From an uncultured Bacteroidales bacterium (GTDB lineage: Bacteria; Bacteroidota; Bacteroidia; Bacteroidales; F082): DNA of 5,998 bases. The stretch's first letter is position 1. Each line of letters starts with the position of its first letter. The notes beneath the pieces were generated by a model. The model was given only the letters and a program-made list of their open reading frames with translations, was not told the DNA's origin and made no database searches. This document shows, one piece after another, positions 1 through 4,022 of this stretch. Location: NCBI GenBank assembly GCA_937902805.1, contig CALEMB010000022.1, positions 1-5,998 on the forward strand, read 5' to 3'. Both the position numbers and the translations under genes were made by a program.

Positions 1-68
1 TTCTTTTTCCATCTTTCGTTACGTTTTGTTGTAACGCTTTTTCAGGACAAGACAGCGCAAAGAAAAAG
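1..68. other. Unassigned left edge with a small hairpin
   Basis: No gene can be assigned to the first 68 bases. Two readings are possible. A rightward gene could be ending here: one frame stops with TAA at 32-34 and another with TAG at 73-75, just ahead of or inside the terminator. Alternatively a leftward gene could begin at an ATG at 12-10 on the minus strand (reads M-E-K-E before leaving the window), with a weak -7-like box (TTTCTTTG on the minus strand, 65-58). A 6-bp hairpin CGTTAC/GTAACG lies at 17-36, followed by a C and five Ts. The strong rightward terminator just downstream favours a gene ending here, but this is not settled. Confidence 0.3.
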
Positions 69-97
69 ACCGTAGTCCTTCGGGGCTGCGGTTTTTT
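69..97 (+). terminator. Intrinsic terminator with UUCG tetraloop
   Basis: A 10-bp stem (69-78 with 83-92, including two G-T wobbles) closes a TTCG tetraloop at 79-82. A T run at 92-97 follows and an A-rich stretch (AAAGAAAAAG) precedes it. This is a textbook rho-independent terminator reading rightward. The A-rich 5' flank means the minus-strand transcript also ends in a T-rich tail, so it could work in both directions. It separates whatever lies to the left from the ATPase gene's own promoter. Confidence 0.8.
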
Positions 98-150
98 GTA
101 TTGCTTACAGGCAAAAAGTCATAATTCCGATAGTGCACAGGTGAAAAATA

Positions 151-199
151 GGTTAGTGAAACAACCGAATTTTTACAAAAATCGGTTAGCGGAATAACC
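151..199 (+). promoter_or_regulatory. Tandem palindromic operator candidate
   Basis: Two 16-bp imperfect palindromes of the same form lie upstream of the ATPase gene: GGTTAGTGAAACAACC at 151-166 and GGTTAGCGGAATAACC at 184-199. They start 33 bp apart, about three helical turns, so both would face the same side of the DNA. The stretch between them is itself an inverted repeat (AACCGA at 163-168 against TCGGTT at 182-187, with a T run opposed by an A run). The second palindrome occupies the place where the -33 element should be, ending 7 bp before the -7 box. A protein bound there would be expected to block RNA polymerase. The binding protein is unknown. Confidence 0.55.
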
Positions 200-206
200 T
201 TTTTAT

Positions 207-214
207 TATCTTTG
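207..214 (+). promoter_or_regulatory. Bacteroidota-type -7 box for the ATPase gene
   Basis: TATCTTTG matches the Bacteroidota housekeeping-sigma -7 consensus TAnnTTTG exactly. Transcription would begin a few bases downstream, leaving a leader of roughly 20 nt before the GTG at 240. No clean TTTG -33 box is visible. The corresponding position is covered by the second palindrome (184-199), consistent with a regulated promoter. Confidence 0.7.
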
Positions 215-239
215 CAGCCGAAATCAGTTGTTGTAAACC

Positions 240-1436
240 GTGGAAACACTATTCAAAAAGCACAGGATACTCATATCGCAGGTGAGCATGGACATCGTCC
301 GCGAGACCATGCATACCATTGCGTGGGAAAAGCAGTTGGTGGCTATCCGTGGCTCAAGAGGCGTGGGCAAAACCACCCTCATGCGACAGTACATCAGGCA
401 AACCTATGGCATCAATGCGGGCGAGGCCCTTTATTGTGTGCTCGACAGCCTGTATTTCACCAATCATTCCTTGCTCGACTTGGCCGAGAGGTTTCACATG
501 ATGGGAGGTCGCCATCTTTTTTTGGACGAGGTACACAAATACCAAACATGGAGCAAGGAAATCAAGGAAATCATCGACCTCTATCCCGACTTGAAAATCA
601 CATTCAGCGGCTCGTCGCTCCTCCAAATCCTCAACGCCGATGCCGACCTTTCGCGCCGTGTGCTTAGTTACACGATGGAAGGGCTTTCCTTCCGTGAGTT
701 CCTGCATTTCTATAAAGGAATCCAACTGCCCAAGCATAGCCTTGAAGAAGTCTTGGCTAACCCTGATGCCGTTTGCGAAGAAGTGAAGAGCGTCTGTAGC
801 CCCCAGCCTTTGTTCGAACAATATCTTCGCGCAGGTTATTATCCATTTTACGATGGCAACGAGACAGAATATTACAGCCGTATCGAAAATGTCGTCAACT
901 TCATTATCGACCAAGAACTAACGCAGTTTTGCGGCATAGAGATGGCCAATACACGAAAAATCAAGGCATTGCTGCTTTTCTTGGCTGAAAATGTGCCCTA
1001 TGAAGTGAACATCGCCAAACTCTCAACCTACCTCGAATTGAACAAGCAAACGGTGTTAAGCTACCTCAACAGTCTGCAACGCGCCGAATTGCTGCACTTG
1101 CTTTATTCCGACAACAATTCCGTGACACGCCTGCAAAAGCCCGACAAAATCTATCTGCACAACCCCAATCTGTTCTTCGCCTTTGGACAACAAAACCAAA
1201 TCGGAACCATAAGGGAATGCTTTGTGGTCAACCAGCTTTCGGTGGGCCATGGTGTCGAATATGGCAAACAGCAAGGCGATTTTCGCATTGACGGGCGCAT
1301 CACCCTCGAAGTGGGCGGTCATGACAAAACCTTCGACCAAATCGCCGATATCCCCAATTCATACGTTTTGGCCGACATGATGGAATATCCCATAGGGAAA
1401 AAGCTTCCTTTGTGGTTGGTGGGGATGTTGTATTGA
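240..1436 (+). CDS. AAA_14/DUF4143-type ATP-binding protein
   Basis: This is a 398-residue P-loop ATPase of the family that joins an N-terminal AAA domain to a C-terminal DUF4143 region. It is complete for that family (about 380-430 residues). Seen directly: Walker A GSRGVGKTT at residues 38-46 (K44, T45), Walker B HLFLDEVHK at 92-100 (D96, E97), and a sensor-1-like FSGSSLL at 122-128. A helical DUF4143-like middle follows (about 190-330). The C-terminal block has acidic D347/D351 followed by LEVGGHDK at 356-363, resembling the degenerate PD-(D/E)XK-like end of this family. The start is GTG at 240, just after the -7 box. The next in-frame ATG is at 288 (residue 17) and would remove a conserved-looking N-terminal segment, so GTG is preferred. 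The gene stands alone between terminators. The family is abundant in Bacteroidota and its cellular role is poorly defined, so I assign no pathway. Confidence 0.88.
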   Translation: METLFKKHRILISQVSMDIVRETMHTIAWEKQLVAIRGSRGVGKTTLMRQYIRQTYGINAGEALYCVLDSLYFTNHSLLDLAERFHMMGGRHLFLDEVHKYQTWSKEIKEIIDLYPDLKITFSGSSLLQILNADADLSRRVLSYTMEGLSFREFLHFYKGIQLPKHSLEEVLANPDAVCEEVKSVCSPQPLFEQYLRAGYYPFYDGNETEYYSRIENVVNFIIDQELTQFCGIEMANTRKIKALLLFLAENVPYEVNIAKLSTYLELNKQTVLSYLNSLQRAELLHLLYSDNNSVTRLQKPDKIYLHNPNLFFAFGQQNQIGTIRECFVVNQLSVGHGVEYGKQQGDFRIDGRITLEVGGHDKTFDQIADIPNSYVLADMMEYPIGKKLPLWLVGMLY

Positions 1437-1477
1437 AAAACTCGACTCTCATTTTGCAAAATCGTCGGCTTCTAAGC

Positions 1478-1498
1478 CCGATCGCGAGAAATGATCGG
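1478..1498. repeat. Small inverted repeat downstream of the ATPase gene
   Basis: CCGATC (1478-1483) is repeated inverted as GATCGG (1493-1498) around a 9-nt spacer. There is no T run after it, so it is not a good terminator by itself. It may simply be part of the ATPase mRNA 3' end. Confidence 0.35.
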
Positions 1499-1544
1499 AA
1501 GAATCGAACATCAAGTAATTCACAAGCCCTAAGGCTACAAAAAA

Positions 1545-1585
1545 CGCTCCCCGCAGAAGGATGACTTTCTGCGGGGAGTTGTTTT
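1545..1585 (+). terminator. Terminator downstream of the ATPase gene
   Basis: A perfect 12-bp GC-rich stem (1547-1558 with 1567-1578, CTCCCCGCAGAA and its complement) encloses an 8-nt loop. It is preceded by a run of As (1539-1544) and followed by TTGTTTTG. The T-rich tail on both strands makes it a likely bidirectional terminator. It lies about 110 bases after the ATPase stop codon and isolates that gene from the Fic gene, which has its own promoter. Confidence 0.75.
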
Positions 1586-1670
1586 GCGGACAACTTCGAG
1601 CAGATTTGGATGGCGTATAGTAAAGATACGATTAGGAAGATACTGTAAAAAATGCAAAAAATAAGGCTTA

Positions 1671-1691
1671 AAAGTGGTATGTTACCACTTT
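1671..1691. repeat. Perfect 9-bp palindrome upstream of Fic
   Basis: AAAGTGGTA (1671-1679) and TACCACTTT (1683-1691) form a perfect inverted repeat around a 3-nt spacer, 21 bp in all. It sits in A/T-rich DNA about 58 bp upstream of the proposed -7 box of the Fic gene and is not followed by a proper T run. The compact symmetry is typical of a dimeric repressor or activator site, although a hairpin in a read-through transcript is also possible. Confidence 0.45.
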
Positions 1692-1748
1692 ATAATGTAT
1701 TTTTTTTGAATAAAATGGAAAAAAAAGTGTCAATTCAGATATATTTTG

Positions 1749-1756
1749 TAAATTTG
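1749..1756 (+). promoter_or_regulatory. -7 box for the Fic gene
   Basis: TAAATTTG matches TAnnTTTG exactly and lies about 62 bp before the Fic start codon. The -33 region (around 1726-1733, GTGTCAA) is a poor match, so the promoter may be weak or need an activator. The expected transcription start (about 1760-1765) falls at the left edge of the inverted repeat at 1763-1788. Confidence 0.6.
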
Positions 1757-1793
1757 TTGCAAAAAAGGTTGTAATCATGCAACCTTTTAGCAA
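1757..1793. promoter_or_regulatory. Inverted repeat at the Fic transcription start / 5' leader
   Basis: AAAAGGTTG (1763-1771) pairs perfectly with CAACCTTTT (1780-1788) around an 8-nt spacer. After a small asymmetric bulge (AA against A) the pairing continues with TTGC (1757-1760) and GCAA (1790-1793). It overlaps the predicted transcription start and leader of the Fic gene. It could act as an operator directly downstream of the promoter or as a leader RNA hairpin. The sequence alone does not separate these. It lacks a T run, so it is not an attenuator of the usual kind. Confidence 0.5.
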
Positions 1794-1817
1794 ACATTTT
1801 GAATTTTAATATAACGA

Positions 1818-2894
1818 ATGATGAAGTATCTAACCCTAAAAAAAGCAATTGATGCATGGCAGGCTATCCAGCCGCTTTCTGAACGCGATCGTAACAGATT
1901 GAGCCGTCGGTTTACCGTTGATTTCAACTACAACAGCAACCATATTGAAGGCAACACGCTAACGTATGGGCAAACGGAGTTGCTATTGCTTTTCGGGAAA
2001 GTCATAGGCGAGGCAGAAGTGCGCGATGTCCATGAAATGACGGCCAGCAATGTGGGCTTGAAGATGATGGGTGAGGAGGCGGCCATGAAGGAGATGCCTT
2101 TGTCGCAGCATTTCATTCGCATGCTCCATAAGACGTTGCTGCGCGAAGACTACACCGTATATCGCAATCTGCCGGGTGGGCAGCAAACCAGTTATGTGAT
2201 TCATGCCGGCCAGTATAAAACGCGCCCCAACAGCGTGATTACCCGCTATGGAGACAGGTTCGACTATGCTTCGCCCGAAGAGACACCATCGCTGATGACT
2301 GATTTGGTGGATTGGTATAACGAGGAAGAGAAACTAGGAAAGCTGTCGCCCGTAGAGTTGGCGGCATTGTTCCATTACCGTTATATCCGTATTCACCCAT
2401 TCGAAGATGGCAATGGTCGTATCGCACGATTGATGGTCAATTTCATCCTTTCTCGACATAATTATCCCATGATAGTTGTGCGGAGCAGGAAGAAACAAGA
2501 ATATTTGGAAGCTTTGCACCAAGCTGATATGTATGTGGGACCTGTCCCTTCAGAGGGAGCACATGCGGAACTGAAAGACATTAAACCTTTCATGAAATAC
2601 TTTACTGAATTGGTGATGACGGAGGTTTACAATGATGTGCTATTCATTACTGAACATAATGAGAATATTTGGTGGTACGATGGCGAGCGTGTAGTTTTTC
2701 GTTCACCTAACTATGGTATAATTCTAAATGCTATGCTCAGCCAACCTACGTTGACATTTGCGGATATGCAGGAAGTGACAGGCATAAGCATCTGGTCCAT
2801 TCAAAAATTGATATCACAATTAACAGAGAAGAAATATATTGAACGGGGAGAAAGAGACGGCAGTTGGCGCGTTTATATCACCCCATCAATTTAA
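1818..2894 (+). CDS. Fic family protein AMP-transferase (class II, self-inhibited)
   Basis: This 358-residue Fic-domain enzyme is predicted to transfer AMP from ATP to hydroxyl side chains of a target protein in the cytoplasm. The catalytic loop HPFEDGNGR (residues 193-201) is intact: H193, the acidic D197, G198-N199-G200 and R201. An N-terminal inhibitory motif SNHIEG (40-45; S40, E44, G45) matches the class II (S/T)xxxE(G/N) pattern, whose glutamate blocks productive ATP binding. The substrate-flap segment GQYKTRPNSV lies at 131-140. The C-terminal 60 residues (about 300-358) look like a winged helix-turn-helix. Two start codons are adjacent (1818 and 1821); the choice changes one residue. 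There is no Shine-Dalgarno, as is normal in this phylum. The gene was probably the first of an operon with the truncated helicase 8 bp downstream. Its target is unknown. The length is ordinary for Bacteroidales Fic proteins and the gene looks functional. Confidence 0.93.
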   Translation: MMKYLTLKKAIDAWQAIQPLSERDRNRLSRRFTVDFNYNSNHIEGNTLTYGQTELLLLFGKVIGEAEVRDVHEMTASNVGLKMMGEEAAMKEMPLSQHFIRMLHKTLLREDYTVYRNLPGGQQTSYVIHAGQYKTRPNSVITRYGDRFDYASPEETPSLMTDLVDWYNEEEKLGKLSPVELAALFHYRYIRIHPFEDGNGRIARLMVNFILSRHNYPMIVVRSRKKQEYLEALHQADMYVGPVPSEGAHAELKDIKPFMKYFTELVMTEVYNDVLFITEHNENIWWYDGERVVFRSPNYGIILNAMLSQPTLTFADMQEVTGISIWSIQKLISQLTEKKYIERGERDGSWRVYITPSI

Positions 2895-2902
2895 GTTAAC
2901 AA

Positions 2903-2974
2903 ATGAAATTCAAATTCAAAATACAGCAATATCAGTCCGATGCGGTGGAAAGCACCGTATCGGTATCATCCTGA
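2903..2974 (+). pseudogene. 5' stump of a type III restriction (Res)/DEAD-box helicase subunit
   Basis: An ATG 8 bp after the Fic stop opens a 23-codon frame that ends at TGA 2972-2974. Its product starts MKFKFKIQQYQSDAVEST. This resembles the first residues of type III restriction endonuclease R subunits and related DEAD/DEAH helicases, which begin with a basic beta strand followed by a Q-Y-Q-x-x-A-V motif-like segment before the Walker A region. Family members run to 800-1000 residues, so nearly everything, including both helicase lobes and the nuclease, is missing. The match stops near position 2966-2970, and the sequence beyond is repeat-rich and noncoding. I infer a deletion or an insertion plus loss. 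The close spacing implies that it was translated with Fic. It could alternatively be a chance small ORF, but the terminal similarity and position argue against that. Confidence 0.6.
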
Positions 2975-3036
2975 AATTTTCACCCCCTCATCGCGAGCAC
3001 AGGCCCGCGACCTACCTCGTCCTACTCAAGTCTTTC

Positions 3037-3179
3037 CCAAGCCCTTCCCACGGAGATGCCATAGTGCAGCCATACTCTTGCCATACTCATACCATACTAT
3101 AAAGTATGGCTACACTATGGCTACAGTATGGGTAGAGTATGGCTACTCCTTGCCAACACCTTGGGTAGAGCTTGTCATG
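3037..3179. repeat. Phased 11-bp repeat array with central inversion
   Basis: Cut into 11-base units, the left half begins with CCA at 3037, 3048, 3059, 3070, 3081 and 3092, and the last four units are close variants of CCATANTnnnn. At 3103 the array flips to the complementary orientation: AGTATGGCTAC (3103), ACTATGGCTAC (3114), AGTATGGGTAG (3125), AGTATGGCTAC (3136). Degenerate units with CTTG in place of TATG follow in the same register at 3147, 3158 and 3169. The mirror point is CCATACT-ATAA-AGTATGG at 3092-3109. Thirteen consecutive units keep an 11-bp register although their sequence has drifted. Similarity is strongest near the centre. Confidence 0.8.
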
Positions 3180-3196
3180 TGGCTATTGAGTAACAA

Positions 3197-3262
3197 GCCG
3201 TTTCTCTGCAAGCGATATGCCTTTTCTCTATCAGAGAAAAGCCGTTTTTCTCAAAAGGGCAA
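3197..3262. repeat. 22-bp spaced repeat array
   Basis: Three units begin exactly 22 bases apart: GCCGTTTCTCT at 3197, GCCTTTTCTCT at 3219 and GCCGTTTTTCT at 3241. Each is followed by a less conserved 11-base, purine-rich half. The second unit contains a perfect 9-bp hairpin, CTTTTCTCT/AGAGAAAAG (3221-3229 with 3233-3241, loop ATC). The third contains an imperfect GCC-TTTT/AAAA-GGC hairpin. Spacing is twice that of the neighbouring 11-bp array, though in a different register. Confidence 0.65.
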
Positions 3263-3292
3263 TACATATTGTCTCAATCATAGCATCTTTAA

Positions 3293-3358
3293 ATTGTCGG
3301 AACTGTCTATTGTCGAAGCCTTTATGCATCCCACAGTCTCAGTCTCAGAGTCTCAGTT
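3293..3358. repeat. Short 8-bp and 6-bp tandem repeats
   Basis: Three 8-base units ATTGTCGG, AACTGTCT and ATTGTCGA run from 3293 to 3316. Further right, CAGTCT at 3334 and 3340 is followed by CAGAGTCT at 3346 and a partial CAGTTG at 3354. These are simple slippage-type repeats with no sign of coding or conserved structure. Confidence 0.5.
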
Positions 3359-3424
3359 GTTTTATAAGGCACCCCCCTTTCGAACTTCAACCCTGCAACG
3401 CGGTCATCCCTGTCAAAGCCAAAC

Positions 3425-3490
3425 TGGTCAAACTCGTTTTTCAAGCCCCAAAACATGACTTTGACCACTTTGACCTTGACCACTTTGACA
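3425..3490. repeat. TTTGACC repeats with an inverted outlier
   Basis: ACTTTGACC occurs at 3458-3466 and 3467-3475, followed by TTGACC (3476-3481) and ACTTTGACA (3482-3490). The inverse, TGGTCAAA, appears at 3425-3432, 28 bp before the first direct copy of TTTGACCA (3460-3467). The set resembles multiple half-sites or a slippage array. No dependent promoter is recognisable beside it. Confidence 0.5.
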
Positions 3491-3530
3491 TCAAAAAAAG
3501 TCCAGAATTTAACATTTCGGACAAATTTCC

Positions 3531-3574
3531 AAGTCCGATGTAAGTCCGATATAAGTCCGACTTAACTCCGATGC
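3531..3574. repeat. Second 11-bp tandem repeat, AAGTCCGATnT
   Basis: Four adjacent 11-base units are present: AAGTCCGATGT (3531), AAGTCCGATAT (3542), AAGTCCGACTT (3553) and AACTCCGATGC (3564). A decayed unit starting AAGG follows at 3575. An isolated AAGTCCAGAAT lies exactly three units upstream at 3498, and TCGGAC at 3517-3522 is inverted relative to the units. The unit length equals that of the array at 3037-3179 but the sequence is unrelated. Confidence 0.75.
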
Positions 3575-3609
3575 AAGGATAAGGCTGGATTTTTAACAAA
3601 ACACACCTC

Positions 3610-3948
3610 TCACCGGTGCACAAACGGCACGTCACACATTATTAATATCTCCTTCACGAAGGCCTGTTCTCTAGAGCCGAAATTCCCGTCAGCGCGTGAG
3701 ATTCGCGTCATCATGCGGGAAAAAGCGTGTTTCTTTTCCTTATCCATGTGCCGCAATGTCTCGTAGCTCTGTGCCGGCAACTCGTGTTTGGGAACCGGCA
3801 CAAAACCTTGGGCATCGAACCCCATTTCATCAAGGCAGACCTTGAGACAATCGTCCTCACCCAAACGGCTGTTGAAGTCGGCATGTACCAAATTAAAGAG
3901 CACATTGGCAATGGCGATTTGTTCTTCTTGAGTGAATTTTTCTTCCAT
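3610..3948 (-). CDS. TerB-like acidic protein
   Basis: This 112-residue protein resembles the TerB / TerB-like domain family, small helical proteins first known from tellurite-resistance clusters and now seen in many stress contexts. The family fold has two pseudo-symmetric halves, each carrying acidic metal-binding positions. Here these appear as HADFNSRLGEDD (residues 22-33; D24, E31, D32) and RADGNFGSREQAF (85-97; D87, E94). The protein covers one whole domain with no signal peptide or membrane segment, so it should be cytoplasmic. The ATG at 3948 is preceded by a plausible promoter and a short leader. No other ter genes are nearby, so tellurite resistance should not be inferred. The gene is divergent from the secreted protein gene and shares its control region. 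Family assignment rests on pattern recognition. The exact function is unknown. Confidence 0.7.
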   Translation of the reverse strand: MEEKFTQEEQIAIANVLFNLVHADFNSRLGEDDCLKVCLDEMGFDAQGFVPVPKHELPAQSYETLRHMDKEKKHAFSRMMTRISRADGNFGSREQAFVKEILIMCDVPFVHR

Positions 3949-3958
3949 AATGGTAAAA

Positions 3959-3991
3959 TTTGTTGCAAAGAAACGATTTTTATTATTTTTG
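3959..3991 (+). promoter_or_regulatory. Promoter of the secreted protein gene
   Basis: The -33 box TTTG (3959-3962) is separated by 21 bp from a perfect -7 box TATTTTTG (3984-3991). The expected transcription start near 3998 gives a leader of about 25 nt, A/T-rich and without a Shine-Dalgarno, before the ATG at 4023. This is the best-formed promoter in the window. Confidence 0.75.
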
Positions 3992-3997
3992 CGCCAA
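3966..3997 (-). promoter_or_regulatory. Promoter of the TerB-like gene, overlapping its neighbour's
   Basis: On the minus strand a TTGG -33-like box (3997-3994) is followed after 20 bp by TTTCTTTG (3973-3966), one base off TAnnTTTG. Transcription would start about 10 nt before the ATG at 3948. The two opposed promoter cores overlap almost completely (3966-3991), so polymerase can occupy only one at a time. Confidence 0.55.
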
Positions 3998-4022
3998 CAT
4001 AATCATCATAAAATAATTCACT

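Larger units (their letters stand above)
2975..3609. other. Gene-free repeat island
   Basis: About 635 bases hold no believable gene. Open frames across the stretch have compositions dictated by short tandem repeats and no recognisable domains. The region contains at least six different short repeat families (entered separately where clear) and several hairpins. No RNA gene, insertion-sequence terminal repeat or transposase fragment was recognised. It directly follows the helicase stump, so it probably occupies the place of the lost gene. Confidence 0.7.

Noticed and set aside
10..65. Leftward gene starting at ATG 12-10 on the minus strand
   Set aside because: Only four codons are visible and the -33 region is poor and overlaps the terminator stem. 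It is kept only as an alternative reading of the left edge.
354..914. 186-codon open frame antisense to the ATPase
   Set aside because: It lies entirely within a well-supported ATPase gene with intact Walker motifs. It is a shadow frame.
1300..1593. 97-codon minus-strand frame
   Set aside because: It covers the ATPase 3' end and runs through the terminator hairpin. No domain is seen.
3221..3250. Intrinsic terminator for the Fic transcript
   Set aside because: There is a 9-bp hairpin followed by GCCGTTTTT, but the stem is A/T-rich, it is one of the 22-bp repeat units, and it lies over 300 bp from the Fic stop. Termination here is possible but not supported enough.
3037..3262. CRISPR array
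   Set aside because: Units are 11 or 22 bp, contiguous and degenerate, without spacers of uniform length and without cas genes.
2940..3458. 172-codon open frame across the repeat island
   Set aside because: It runs through several short tandem repeats in different registers, has no recognisable domain, lacks a plausible leader and overlaps the helicase stump. Its composition is explained by the repeats.
3217..3543. 108-codon open frame with FDHFDLDHFD repeats
   Set aside because: The peptide repeats come straight from the TTTGACC DNA repeats. There is no promoter and no homology pattern I recognise.
3441..3635. 64-codon minus-strand frame with SKWS repeats
   Set aside because: It is the reverse reading of the same DNA repeats and overlaps the end of the TerB-like gene.
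3610..3948. Tellurite-resistance gene
   Set aside because: The TerB-like fold alone does not imply tellurite resistance, and no terC, terD or terZ partners are present.
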